NCBI GenBank assembly: GCA_018970175.1
Contig: JAGWWV010000007.1
Span: 1 to 62,580 of the forward strand
Direction of reading: 5' to 3'
DNA length: 62,580 bases
Source of the DNA: Acidobacteriota bacterium
GTDB taxonomy: Bacteria; Actinomycetota; Acidimicrobiia; Acidimicrobiales; Ilumatobacteraceae
The translations under genes were made by a program, and so were the position numbers. The notes under the pieces are model-generated. The model worked only from the letters and a program-made list of their open reading frames with translations, was not told the origin of the DNA and ran no database searches. Positions 9,974 to 18,250 of the stretch are shown here, piece by piece. The stretch's first letter is position 1; each line of letters opens with the position of its first letter.

Positions 9974-11550
9974 GGAGCGTCTTGCGGATTCAGTTCCTCG
10001 AGTTCGCGGTGCGCGGTCTCGGGGTAGAAGAACCACACAAGGGCCGCGATCACCAGTGACACCGACGAGAACGTCAACATCACGGTTCCGTACGACCAGT
10101 GGTGGTCGATCAGCGTTCCGCCGACGATCAGGCCCGCGCTTCCGCCCAGGAGGGCCGAGACGGTGACGAGAAACGAACTCGTCTGACGTTTGGCGGTGGG
10201 GGACAGCTCTCCGCGGTACACGGCCATGGCCGGGTATGCGGTTGCGGCGAACACACCACCCGTGACCGCGCACACCCACATCAATGGTCCGTCGAAGACG
10301 AAGGACATCGCGATGAGAAGCGCGCCGACGGGAATGCACGTGGCGGCGACGACGCGTCGGCCGTAGACGTCGGCGAGGCGACCGCCGAAGACGAGACCGA
10401 GCGCCGAGGGTGTGGTGGTGAGAAGGGTGAAGGCCGCGACGAGAACGGCCGAGTAGCCGCGGACGTCTTTCAGGTAGCGGTTCTGGAAGATCGACGCAGT
10501 CGCGAGAAAGACGTTGCCGAGGAACGCGACGAGCAGAATCACTCCCTGCACGTTGAGGGTTCTCGGTGTGGAATTACCCGTTTTTCGGGTAATTCCACAC
10601 CGAGAACCCTCGTGAGAACCTGCCGAGCGGTGGCGGGTGAAGCGTGTCGTTTCCGACAACCTGCGCGTCAAGCGGGCAGCAACCACCAGCCAGATCAGCG
10701 ACACCACATAGATGATGCGCCAGCCGTTTTCGCCCGCATCGGCGAGCGGAAGTGCAATAACCGCGATGCCGGCCCCGAGTCCGCTGGCAAGGGCAAGAAT
10801 GCTGAGCCCGTACGCACGGGCGTTCTTCGGCATCTCTTCCACCGCGACGACGAGGAGCGCAACGTCGAGTGCCAGGCCGAGCGGTCGCGCAATCGTTTGG
10901 TTGGCGGTGAGCAGCCAAAAACTCGGGGCGAGGGCACCGAGTGCCGCGATCACCGGAGCGATCCATGCGAGCGACACGATGATCCGCCGCCGTCCGATGC
11001 GGTCACCGAGAACGGCGATGGGAATCGCAACGACGATGCCGAAGCGGACGATGGCGGCGGCCACGCCCTGACCTTGCTCGCCCACGTTGAAGGCTTCAGC
11101 GGCGTAGGTGACCGTTTGTGTGAACAGTGTGTTGATGAAGGCACTGGCCATCGATGCGGCAGCAAGAAGAGAAAGAACCAGTACCTCGCGTTGGTTCAGC
11201 TCCTGTGGTGGTGCCCACCACGTCGACTTGGCGCGGCGTTCATGACGTGCGAAGTGACGCGAGATGAGTGGTGTAAACATCCACCAGAACCAGGGGATGT
11301 CGACCGACCAGGTGGTTGTTTCGTGCGCCGCGCCGTCGGTGCGGCGGGTGACGACGCGTTCGTACGTGGTGAACGGACCATTGTGCTGAGCAAATGTCGT
11401 CGTGTCGGCGGAAGTCGAACCGACCGACTCGACGACGATGTCGCTGTGTGGTTCGAGAATCGAAGAAAAATCAGCGTCATTTGGGCCGATTTCGCGTGTC
11501 GTGACGCGAATTCGACGGCCGCGATCCGTGCGAATGTCGGGGCGGCCCAT
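9970..11550 (-). CDS. MFS transporter carrying an in-frame palindromic insertion
   Basis: 526 residues, 12 predicted membrane helices after an unusual soluble N-terminal part of about 115 residues. MFS loop motifs are seen (GDRIGRRRI between helices 2 and 3; [13 protein letters not shown] between 8 and 9), typical of sugar or drug proton-linked transporters. Residues 314-332 are encoded by the 57 bp palindromic insertion at 10555-10611 and lie in the central cytoplasmic loop between helices 6 and 7, where extra residues are tolerated. The frame stays open, so the gene may still work. Overlaps the hydrolase gene end by 4 bases, convergent. Divergent from murA. Substrate unknown. Confidence 0.88.
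   Translation of the reverse strand: MGRPDIRTDRGRRIRVTTREIGPNDADFSSILEPHSDIVVESVGSTSADTTTFAQHNGPFTTYERVVTRRTDGAAHETTTWSVDIPWFWWMFTPLISRHFARHERRAKSTWWAPPQELNQREVLVLSLLAAASMASAFINTLFTQTVTYAAEAFNVGEQGQGVAAAIVRFGIVVAIPIAVLGDRIGRRRIIVSLAWIAPVIAALGALAPSFWLLTANQTIARPLGLALDVALLVVAVEEMPKNARAYGLSILALASGLGAGIAVIALPLADAGENGWRIIYVVSLIWLVVAARLTRRLSETTRFTRHRSAGSHEGSRCGITRKTGNSTPRTLNVQGVILLVAFLGNVFLATASIFQNRYLKDVRGYSAVLVAAFTLLTTTPSALGLVFGGRLADVYGRRVVAATCIPVGALLIAMSFVFDGPLMWVCAVTGGVFAATAYPAMAVYRGELSPTAKRQTSSFLVTVSALLGGSAGLIVGGTLIDHHWSYGTVMLTFSSVSLVIAALVWFFYPETAHRELEELNPQDAP
10555..10611. repeat. Palindromic repeat element, copy 1 (inside the MFS gene)
   Basis: Perfect inverted repeat: two 26-base arms (10555-10580 and 10586-10611) around a five-T loop, centre acccgtttttcgggt. 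The inner 55 bases (10556-10610) match copy 2 at 30780-30834 except for one base in each arm, and the two changes are complementary (g/c here, t/a there). On the transporter strand the 57 bases are exactly 19 codons, with boundaries on codon edges and no stop. The peptide encoded includes [15 protein letters not shown]. This is an element that has moved or been copied, not ordinary coding sequence. Confidence 0.93.
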
Positions 11551-11573
11551 ACCGGCGGGAGCATACTGACACG

Positions 11574-12839
11574 GTGACTTCGCCGCGTATTCGGGTGCGA
11601 CCCGGGAACCGACTCACCGGCACCGTCGACGTGCCCGGTGCGAAGAACTCGGTGCTCAAGTTGATGGCCGCGTGCCTGATGGCCGACGGCGACTTCACGC
11701 TGACGAACGTCCCCGACATCGACGACGTGTCGACGATGTCCGACCTTCTCTCCGCAATCGGGCTGCGGATCACACACGACACGTCCTCGGGTCGCCTCGA
11801 CGTGACGAACCCGGGCAATCTCAGCCTCGTCGCCCCCTACGAACTGGTCGAACGGATCCGCGCCAGCATCAACGTCCTTGGTCCGCTACTCGGCCGCTTC
11901 GGAGAAGTGCGCATCGCCCTGCCGGGAGGCGACGACTTCGGGTCGCGCCCGATCGACATGCACCTGAACGGCCTGATGCAGATGGGTGCCGAATTCACCA
12001 TCAGACACGGAGACGTCCACGCCTTCGCGGATCGTTTGCACGGCACCGACATCACCCTCGATTTCCCGAGTGTCGGCGCCACCGAAAACCTCCTCACCGC
12101 GGCGGTGTTCGCCAAGGGAACAACCACCATCGACAACGCGGCGCGTGAGCCCGAAATCGTCGACCTCTGTCGCATGCTCGTCGCGATGGGCGCCTCGATC
12201 GAAGGAATCGGCTCGACAACCATCAGCGTTCACGGGGTCGAACGCGATTCGCTGCGGCCCGCGGCACACGCCGTCGTTCCCGACCGTGTGCAGGCCGCCA
12301 CGTACATCGCCGCCGCAGCCATCACGGGTGGTGAAGTATTGGTGCGCCATGCAGTGCCCGAACACATGGAGATGTTGTTGCGCCGGTTCGCCGACATGGG
12401 CATCTCGGTCGAGCCGCAGCACAACGGGGTGTTGGTCGTCGGCGCCGAGAAGCTGAAGTCGATCGACGTTGTCACGTTGCCGTTCCCCGGTGTGGCAACC
12501 GACTACAAGCCGCTCGTCGTCGCGTTGCTATCGGTTGGCGATGGTGTCGGCATCGTCACCGAGAATCTCTACCCGGGTCGCTTCAGGTACGTCGACGAAC
12601 TGCGACGTCTCGGTGCGAACATCCGCACCGACGGCCACCACGCGATCGTCCGCGGTGTGCCGCGCCTGTCGGGTGCACCCGTTCGGGCTCCCGATATCCG
12701 CGCGGGCGCCGCCCTCGTCGTTGCAGGTCTCGTCGCTGAAGGTGAAACCTTCGTCAGCGATGTACACCACATCGACCGCGGCTACGACGATCTCGTCGGA
12801 CGGCTGGCGCTACTCGGCGCCGACATCGCGCGCGTCTGA
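11574..12839 (+). CDS. murA: UDP-N-acetylglucosamine 1-carboxyvinyltransferase with Asp at the catalytic Cys position
   Basis: First committed step of peptidoglycan synthesis: transfers enolpyruvyl from PEP to UDP-GlcNAc, in the cytoplasm. 421 residues, full length. N-terminal [17 protein letters not shown] holds the conserved Lys-Asn pair. In the active-site loop the enterobacterial LPGGC is LPGGD here (Asp120), the same change as in mycobacterial and chlamydial MurA, which are not alkylated by fosfomycin. GTG start at 11574, 23 bp from the divergent MFS gene. A 62-residue gene on the other strand overlaps its last 30 bases. Confidence 0.97.
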   Translation: MTSPRIRVRPGNRLTGTVDVPGAKNSVLKLMAACLMADGDFTLTNVPDIDDVSTMSDLLSAIGLRITHDTSSGRLDVTNPGNLSLVAPYELVERIRASINVLGPLLGRFGEVRIALPGGDDFGSRPIDMHLNGLMQMGAEFTIRHGDVHAFADRLHGTDITLDFPSVGATENLLTAAVFAKGTTTIDNAAREPEIVDLCRMLVAMGASIEGIGSTTISVHGVERDSLRPAAHAVVPDRVQAATYIAAAAITGGEVLVRHAVPEHMEMLLRRFADMGISVEPQHNGVLVVGAEKLKSIDVVTLPFPGVATDYKPLVVALLSVGDGVGIVTENLYPGRFRYVDELRRLGANIRTDGHHAIVRGVPRLSGAPVRAPDIRAGAALVVAGLVAEGETFVSDVHHIDRGYDDLVGRLALLGADIARV

Positions 12840-12998
12840 AGCCGCGTCGGCATTATTTCGAACGCGCCGCGCTGCAACCCGCAACAATCCGACCATCACG
12901 ACGATGGGGATCATGACCCACAGAATCTCGTCCCAGCCGCCCTGGTGTGCGAGCACGGCCCAGGCCGGTACTCGGGCGAGAAGCGGAGTCGGCAACAT
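12810..12998 (-). CDS. Small single-pass membrane protein
   Basis: 62 residues, convergent with murA and overlapping its last 30 bases. It begins [13 protein letters not shown], then [19 protein letters not shown], giving one membrane helix (about residues 26-43), followed by a basic stretch ([10 protein letters not shown]) and an acidic tail. The GGWDE-hydrophobic layout resembles small actinobacterial membrane proteins of unknown role (recollection, not a search). A GTG four codons earlier is an alternative start. It is the only candidate gene in the 229 bp between murA and the NfuA-like gene. Confidence 0.55.
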   Translation of the reverse strand: MLPTPLLARVPAWAVLAHQGGWDEILWVMIPIVVMVGLLRVAARRVRNNADAASDARDVGAE

Positions 12999-13068
12999 GT
13001 CGACAATCACTGTGACATCACCGCCCTGAAGGCAACAATTCGGCCGACTTTCTGGTTGAATTTCACCC

Positions 13069-13332
13069 GTGTCGGAGACCGTGAGCGCCCCCCAAACCGG
13101 CCGCATGCGCCAGCAGGTGGAAGAGACCATCGAGGTCATTCGCCCTGCGTTGCACGCCGACGGCGGCGACATCGTCCTGCGCGACGTGAACGAAGAAACC
13201 GGCATCGTGTCCGTCACGCTCATCGGAGCCTGCGGCACGTGTCCCGCGTCCACGCAGACACTGAAGGCGGGAATCGAACGCATCATGCGTGACCGCGTCG
13301 ACGGCGTCACCGAAGTGGTGGCGGTCGACTGA
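13069..13332 (+). CDS. NifU C-terminal-domain (NfuA-like) Fe-S carrier
   Basis: 87 residues: only the NifU C-terminal domain, which holds a [4Fe-4S] cluster between subunits of a dimer and passes it to target enzymes. The cluster ligands are Cys55 and Cys58 in IGACGTCPAS. The GTG at 13069 is chosen as the first start in frame with the domain; TGAATT lies six bases before it. Its stop overlaps the meaB start by one base (TGATG), so the two are coupled. The cysteine desulfurase at 18251 could supply sulfur for the same pathway. Confidence 0.92.
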   Translation: MSETVSAPQTGRMRQQVEETIEVIRPALHADGGDIVLRDVNEETGIVSVTLIGACGTCPASTQTLKAGIERIMRDRVDGVTEVVAVD

Positions 13333-14294
13333 TGGCCGCACGCAGCAGGGACCCGAAAGAACTCTTCGAAGCCGCAACCGCGGGTGATCGCGCGTCGCTT
13401 GCACGGCTCTTGTCGCTCATCGAACGCGGCGGCGACGACGCCCGCACCGTGGGCCGCCTCAGCTACCCGAAGTCGGGCAGCGCCTACACGGTCGGTCTGA
13501 CGGGTGCGCCCGGCGCGGGGAAAAGCACCCTGACCAGTGCCGTCATCGGCCATCTGCGCTCGCTCGAAATCGAAGTCGCCGTCGTCGCAATCGACCCGTC
13601 GTCGCCGTTCACCGGCGGGGCAATCCTCGGCGATCGCGTCCGCATGCAAGACCACGCCACCGACCCGGGCGTCTTCATCCGGTCGATGGCGACGCGTGGC
13701 CACCTCGGTGGTCTCTCGCTCGCCACCCCCGAAGCGATTCGTCTGCTCGATGCCGTCGGTCGACGCTGGGTGCTCGTCGAAACGGTCGGGGTCGGCCAGG
13801 TCGAGGTGGAAATTGCGGGCAAAGCCGACACCACGGTTGTCGTCTTGAATCCGGGCTGGGGCGACTCGGTCCAGGCCAACAAAGCCGGTCTCATGGAAAT
13901 CGCCGACGTCTTCGTCATCAACAAGGCCGACCGTAAGGGCGTCGAAGAAACCCGGCGCGACATCGAGCAGATGCTCGACCTCTCCGATCTCTCGCACGAT
14001 GCGTGGCGACCCCCGATCGTGGCGACCGTCGGCTCGACGGGCCAGGGCGTGTCCGACCTGTGGGATGCCGTCCTTGCCCACCGTGCACACGCCGAAGAAT
14101 CGGGTCAGTTGACCGAGCGCCGCGCGTTCCGCATGCGCGAAGAACTGCGCGAAATCGTCGCCCGGCGTCTCGAGGCGAAGGCACGCGAAATCTGCACCGG
14201 TGACCGCTGGGACGAACTTCAGTCCGAGGTCTTGCGCCACGTCACCGACCCGTGGAGCGCCGCCGACGAAATGCTGCGCCCCGTCGGCGCCTGA
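13332..14294 (+). CDS. meaB: MeaB/ArgK-family G3E GTPase, B12-mutase chaperone
   Basis: 320 residues. P-loop GAPGAGKST at residues 58-66, the IDPSSPFTGGAILGDRVRM block and the FIRSMATRGHLGGLS block are diagnostic of the MeaB/MMAA group, with the base-recognition motif INKAD. These GTPases protect and reload adenosylcobalamin in methylmalonyl-CoA (or isobutyryl-CoA) mutase. No mutase is within the window. It is coupled to the NfuA-like gene upstream and lies just before an enoyl-CoA hydratase, consistent with acyl-CoA catabolism. Confidence 0.95.
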   Translation: MAARSRDPKELFEAATAGDRASLARLLSLIERGGDDARTVGRLSYPKSGSAYTVGLTGAPGAGKSTLTSAVIGHLRSLEIEVAVVAIDPSSPFTGGAILGDRVRMQDHATDPGVFIRSMATRGHLGGLSLATPEAIRLLDAVGRRWVLVETVGVGQVEVEIAGKADTTVVVLNPGWGDSVQANKAGLMEIADVFVINKADRKGVEETRRDIEQMLDLSDLSHDAWRPPIVATVGSTGQGVSDLWDAVLAHRAHAEESGQLTERRAFRMREELREIVARRLEAKAREICTGDRWDELQSEVLRHVTDPWSAADEMLRPVGA

Positions 14295-14316
14295 GCTCGT
14301 CGGCTACCGTCGCCCC

Positions 14317-15093
14317 ATGAGCAACGGCCTTGTCAATCTCGACATGCGCGACGACCGCGTCGCGTTGATCACGCTGAACAACCCGAAGGTGAACGCACTC
14401 TCCAAGGGTGTCCTCGATGATCTCCAGGAAATCGCCCACGAACTGCATGCCACCCGTCCCGGCGCGGTGGTCATCACCGGTGGCGAGCGAATCTTCGCCG
14501 CCGGAGCCGACATCTCCGAGTTCGGCGGACCGGTCGAGGCAAAGCGCGTTGCCGACACGATTCACCGTGCGTTCGACAAGGTCGCCGCGATTCCTGCATT
14601 CGTCATCGCTGCCATCAGTGGGTACGCACTCGGCGGTGGTTGCGAGCTCGCGCTGGCGTGCGACTACCGCATCGGAAGCACGAAGGCCGTGCTCGGCCAG
14701 CCCGAGATTCTTCTCGGCATCATCCCTGGTGGTGGCGGCACACAACGCTTGCCGCGTCTCGTCGGTGCAAGTCGCGCGAAGGAGATCATGGTGACCGGTC
14801 GCCAGGTGAAGTCGGACGAGGCGTTGCGCATCGGCTTGCTCGACGAAGTCGTTGAACCCGAAGCGCTGCACGAGCGCGCCTTCGCGCTCGCCGCCGAAAT
14901 CGCGGCAGGTGCGACGGTCGCCTCTGCTCTCATCAAGCAGGCGGTGGACACCGGTCTGAACATGCCGCTGGCGGGTGGCCTCGCGGGGGAGAAGGATCTC
15001 TTCGTCGAAGTGTTCAAAACCAACGACAGCCAGCGCGGTGTGAAGAGCTTCCTCGAAAATGGGCCGGGCAAAGCCGCCTTCGAAGGCAACTGA
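14317..15093 (+). CDS. Enoyl-CoA hydratase/isomerase family protein
   Basis: 258 residues of the crotonase fold. The oxyanion-hole segments are GAGADISEF-like (FAAGADISEF) and GYALGGGCELALACDYRI; the two catalytic glutamates of true hydratases appear as E in GQPEILLGIIPGGGGTQRL and in GGCELAL context. So it probably hydrates 2-enoyl-CoA in beta-oxidation; chain-length preference cannot be told. The ATG at 14317 has TACCGT at 14305-14310, exactly six bases before it (leaderless type); the upstream in-frame extension belongs to meaB. Confidence 0.93.
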   Translation: MSNGLVNLDMRDDRVALITLNNPKVNALSKGVLDDLQEIAHELHATRPGAVVITGGERIFAAGADISEFGGPVEAKRVADTIHRAFDKVAAIPAFVIAAISGYALGGGCELALACDYRIGSTKAVLGQPEILLGIIPGGGGTQRLPRLVGASRAKEIMVTGRQVKSDEALRIGLLDEVVEPEALHERAFALAAEIAAGATVASALIKQAVDTGLNMPLAGGLAGEKDLFVEVFKTNDSQRGVKSFLENGPGKAAFEGN

Positions 15094-15778
15094 CGACTGG
15101 GCGGGAATCATCGGGCCGGCACTCGGTCTGGGATTCGCCGTCTTCGCCTTCGGGTTGTCGTTCGGGGTCATGTGCATCGACGCGGGCGGCAGCGTGCCGA
15201 AGGCGATGGCGATGTCGCTCTTCGTCTTCACGGGGGCCTCGCAGTTCTCTGCAGTCAGCGTGCTGGCGGCCGGTGGTAGCGCGGTCAGCGCCGTCGTGGG
15301 CGCCCTCATCCTTGCCTCACGCAATGCCGTGTACGGCGTGGCAGTCGCGCCGTCCCTGACGGGGTCGTTGCCGTACCGGCTGTTCGCGTCGCAGTTCACG
15401 ATCGACGAAACGACGGGCATGACCCTTGCCCAAAGCACGCCGCAACGTCGCCGCCGCGCCTACTGGGTCACTGCCGCCAGTATCTACGTGTTCTGGAATC
15501 TCGCGACGCTCCTCGGTGCGGTTGCGGGAAGCAACATCGACACCCGGAAGTACGGCCTCGACGTGGCATTCGCCGCGGCCTTTGTCGGAATGCTCGCGCC
15601 GCTCGTCACCTCGCCGCGCGCGCGCCGTGTCGGTTGTGCAGGGGCACTCGTGTGTCTCGCCGTCACGCCGTTCGTCCCCGTCGGTGCGGGCATCATCGTC
15701 GCGGCCCTCGTTGCTCTGGTCGGTCTGCGTCCGACGCCCGAAGCAGGAAGCGTCGTGTCGACGGGAGGTCCCGCATGA
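15059..15778 (+). CDS. azlC: AzlC-family branched-chain amino acid exporter subunit
   Basis: 239 residues, about six membrane helices. AzlC signatures are seen: GLSFGVMCIDAGGS, FTGASQFSAV and ALILASRNAVYG. With AzlD it forms a two-part exporter for branched-chain amino acids or analogues. Overlaps the end of the hydratase gene by 35 bases in another frame; later starts would lose part of helix 1. Its stop overlaps azlD (ATGA). Confidence 0.92.
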   Translation: MGRAKPPSKATDDWAGIIGPALGLGFAVFAFGLSFGVMCIDAGGSVPKAMAMSLFVFTGASQFSAVSVLAAGGSAVSAVVGALILASRNAVYGVAVAPSLTGSLPYRLFASQFTIDETTGMTLAQSTPQRRRRAYWVTAASIYVFWNLATLLGAVAGSNIDTRKYGLDVAFAAAFVGMLAPLVTSPRARRVGCAGALVCLAVTPFVPVGAGIIVAALVALVGLRPTPEAGSVVSTGGPA

Positions 15779-16077
15779 CCTGGACGGTCATCATCGTCTT
15801 GTCGGTCGGCGCGTACGCGCTCAAGTCGGCGGGGCTCGTCGGCGTCGGCGTGCGCGACTTTCCGGCACGGGTGCGCAACGTCATCGCGTTGATTCCTGCC
15901 GCGGTGCTGTCGGCCCTCATCGTGAAGGACACGTTCACGGCTGGTCACGACCTGCAGATCGACGCACGCGCCATCGGAGTGGCCGTTGCGGTGGTAGCCG
16001 TGTGGAAGCGCGTACCGCTGTGGTTGGTGATCGTTCTGGCGTGCGCAGCTACAGGAATAGTCCGCGCAGTTTCCTGA
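15775..16077 (+). CDS. azlD: AzlD-family transporter small subunit
   Basis: 100 residues with three to four hydrophobic segments (TWTVIIVLSVGAYALKSAG, VIALIPAAVLSALIV, LWLVIVLACAATG). Partner of AzlC in branched-chain amino acid export. Starts inside the azlC stop (ATGA overlap). Its end overlaps the convergent SRPBCC gene by 29 bases. Confidence 0.9.
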   Translation: MTWTVIIVLSVGAYALKSAGLVGVGVRDFPARVRNVIALIPAAVLSALIVKDTFTAGHDLQIDARAIGVAVAVVAVWKRVPLWLVIVLACAATGIVRAVS

Positions 16078-16489
16078 GGTTGCGGCGCCAAATCGCCTTC
16101 ATGACGATGTTGCCGCCGATGATTTCCCCCAGTCGACCACCGAGCCACCACGGAAAGCGGAGTTCTTCGCTCCATGTGAACGTGCTCGACGATCCGTCGC
16201 CCGCGGGCGTGATGGTGAAGCGGCCGGTGCCCGTGACGAGGCCCGTGTGGCGCACGCCCATGACGGCACCCGGTTCCCATTCGGTGATCTCCATGTGGTC
16301 GACCAACTTGATGGGCCCGACCTTGGTGTCGCAGAGAAACTTGGTTCCGACACCGCGGGTTTGTTCGGTCTCGAAACGAATCGCCACGGCATCGGCCATC
16401 CAGTCGACGTGCCGCTCGACGGGTTCGACCACTTCCCAGACGCGCGCGGGCGACGCCGGCAGGTCGATTGAAACAGTGATGCGCGACAT
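16049..16489 (-). CDS. SRPBCC-superfamily lipid-binding/cyclase-like protein
   Basis: 146 residues with the START/Bet v 1 fold pattern: SIDLPASPARVWEVVEPVERHVDWM at the start, DHMEITEWEPGAVMGVRH in the middle and a long C-terminal helix (IVMKAIWRRNLRKLRGLF). These proteins bind hydrophobic ligands in a closed pocket; ligand unknown. The ATG at 16489 overlaps the galT stop by one base, making a methyltransferase-galT-SRPBCC operon. Its 3' end overlaps azlD. Confidence 0.85.
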   Translation of the reverse strand: MSRITVSIDLPASPARVWEVVEPVERHVDWMADAVAIRFETEQTRGVGTKFLCDTKVGPIKLVDHMEITEWEPGAVMGVRHTGLVTGTGRFTITPAGDGSSSTFTWSEELRFPWWLGGRLGEIIGGNIVMKAIWRRNLRKLRGLFL

Positions 16490-17469
16490 CAGCGGCTGTT
16501 CGCGCTGAGAAGTTCGAAGGCGGCATCCTCGGGAGGCACGATGTTGATGAGCACGCCCGTGCCCTTTTCGAATCCGGCCGTGGTGGTGAGTTTGGGCCAC
16601 AGGTGCACGTGCCAGTGGAAGTTGCCCGAGTGGTGCGACGGGGCGGTGTGGAAGACCAGGTTGTACGCGACGTCACCGAGTGTGTTGGTGAGCATGCGGA
16701 TGGAATCGCGGATGGCGATGCCGATCGCGGTCAGGACGTCGTCGGTCGAGTCGGTGAGATGCGCATCGTGCGACTGCGGAATGATGAGGAGCTCGTACGG
16801 GCTTCCGCTCCAGTAGGGCGTGACCGCCACGACGTGTTCGGATTCGAGAACGACGCGCTTGTTGTCGACGCGTTCGGCATCGATGGTTGCGCACAGGATG
16901 CAACCGCCCTTGAAGCGTTCGAAGGCGCGCTCTTCTTCCAGAATTTCACCCGGCACGAACGGGAGCCCGAGGATCTGACCGTGCGGATGCGAGAGCGAGG
17001 CGCCGGCTTCGCGGCCGTGGTTGATGAACGCCTGCGTGTAACGAACGTTGGGAGTGCGTGCATGTTCCTCGAAGCGGCGGCGCAGCGCGGTCATGACGTC
17101 GCGAATGACCTTGTCGGTGAAGGTGCCGACGCCGGCGGTGTGGTCGGGAGTGATGACGAAGACCTCGTGGATGCCACTTGCATCGGCCATGGTGTGAACG
17201 GGACCGAGATTGCGCACGGTCAGGTTGCCGTCGCCTTCGAAGGCGGGGTACAGGTTCGGTACGACGCGCAGAGTCCACTTGCCTTCGCTGTCGATCTGTT
17301 CGAGTGCCGGAGGTGTCGCCTCTTCGTTGCCCGGGCAGAAGGGGCAGGGCTTGCTGGGGTCGGCTTCGACCTGGGCGAGACGCGGCGCAAAGTCGGTCGG
17401 TCGCTTGGCACGATCGGCAACGAGGGTCACCCACCGGCCGGTCAGGGGGTTCAGTCGCAACTGGCTCAT
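16489..17469 (-). CDS. galT: Galactose-1-phosphate uridylyltransferase
   Basis: Leloir pathway enzyme: swaps UMP between UDP-glucose and galactose-1-phosphate. 326 residues. HIT-superfamily active site FHWHVHLWPK gives His285-x-His287-x-His289, with the middle His as the uridylylated nucleophile. The N-terminal CPFCPGNEE provides a zinc CxxC (Cys42, Cys45). Starts with a 4-base overlap (ATGA) from the methyltransferase. No galK or galE is next to it. Confidence 0.95.
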   Translation of the reverse strand: MSQLRLNPLTGRWVTLVADRAKRPTDFAPRLAQVEADPSKPCPFCPGNEEATPPALEQIDSEGKWTLRVVPNLYPAFEGDGNLTVRNLGPVHTMADASGIHEVFVITPDHTAGVGTFTDKVIRDVMTALRRRFEEHARTPNVRYTQAFINHGREAGASLSHPHGQILGLPFVPGEILEEERAFERFKGGCILCATIDAERVDNKRVVLESEHVVAVTPYWSGSPYELLIIPQSHDAHLTDSTDDVLTAIGIAIRDSIRMLTNTLGDVAYNLVFHTAPSHHSGNFHWHVHLWPKLTTTAGFEKGTGVLINIVPPEDAAFELLSANSR

Positions 17470-18227
17470 CTGCGCTTCAGCCTACGGCGCAAAACGCACA
17501 CCTGCCGTGCACTTGCCGCGAGAAAAGGCCGACGACCGAAGTCCTCCCATTGATCGGTCACCACCAATCCGACGTCGTGTGCCATCCCGGCGAGCATCCG
17601 CGGTGTCACGTAGCGGATCACCCACGGGCGCTGGTTCCCTGCGGCGTCCGTGAACCGTCCGGAGGCCGTGTGTTCACCCGGGTCGATGGTGCTCGTGCTG
17701 ACGACGATTGTTCCATCGGGGCGCAGGCGTTCGTCGACGAACTGACCGGCGACCGCGCGGTCGTCGTCGGGAAAGACCGCGAACTCGAGAACGATCGCGC
17801 CACCCGGGGCGAGAACGGATACGGCGTTGCGCAGGCATTCACGTTGCGCGTCGTGGGTGGGGAGATTGAAGAAGGTGTTGAAGGTACAAAAGACGACCGT
17901 GTACGGACCGTTCGGCAGGGGGCCCGCCATGTCGCCGAGAACCACCTCGCTGCGTGTTGCTGCGTCGGCGTGCGTGGCGAGCTTCGTGCGCCACATGGCG
18001 AGCATCTCGGGAGACTCGTCGATGCCCGTGACGCGCGCACGACCCGACAGGCGCGCGGCCAGCGGTACCGCGATGCGTCCGGTGCCGACACCGAGTTCGA
18101 GCAGGCTGCCCCCACCGGCGAGGCGAACGAGTGTCTCGACGGTGTCGTCGACGTTCGTCACGTTTGCGTACCAGTCGTCGTAGACGTCGGCAAACGCCGC
18201 ACCGTACGTCTGCGACTCCTCATTCAT
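17466..18227 (-). CDS. SAM-dependent methyltransferase
   Basis: 253 residues. Class I methyltransferase: motif I LLELGVGTGRIAVPLA, acidic residue after strand 2 (VTGIDESPEML), and LAPGGAIVLEFAVF as the post-motif strand. Family is the general methyltransferase 11/25 group; substrate not predictable. Start at 18227 (MNEESQTYG) is chosen because TACCGT (revcomp at 18235-18240) lies seven bases before it. Overlaps galT by 4 bases. Shares a divergent promoter region with the cysteine desulfurase. Confidence 0.88.
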   Translation of the reverse strand: MNEESQTYGAAFADVYDDWYANVTNVDDTVETLVRLAGGGSLLELGVGTGRIAVPLAARLSGRARVTGIDESPEMLAMWRTKLATHADAATRSEVVLGDMAGPLPNGPYTVVFCTFNTFFNLPTHDAQRECLRNAVSVLAPGGAIVLEFAVFPDDDRAVAGQFVDERLRPDGTIVVSTSTIDPGEHTASGRFTDAAGNQRPWVIRYVTPRMLAGMAHDVGLVVTDQWEDFGRRPFLAASARQVCVLRRRLKRR

Positions 18228-18234
18228 TGTCGCA

Positions 18235-18244
18235 ACGGTAGATT
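18235..18244. promoter_or_regulatory. Overlapping divergent -10 boxes (methyltransferase and cysteine desulfurase)
   Basis: On the minus strand TACCGT (18235-18240) is seven bases from the methyltransferase ATG; on the plus strand TAGATT (18239-18244) is six bases from the desulfurase ATG. The two hexamers share two bases, so RNA polymerase could open only one of the two promoters at a time. Confidence 0.6.
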
Positions 18245-18250
18245 GCCCGT

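Noticed and set aside
10099-11577. Open frame of 492 codons on the plus strand over the MFS gene
   Set aside because: Composition is His/Arg/Asp-rich without hydrophobic segments; it is the antisense shadow of a clear 12-helix transporter.
12810-14240. 476-codon minus-strand frame over the NfuA-like gene and meaB
   Set aside because: Only its last 62 codons look like a protein; the rest mirrors well-supported genes on the other strand.
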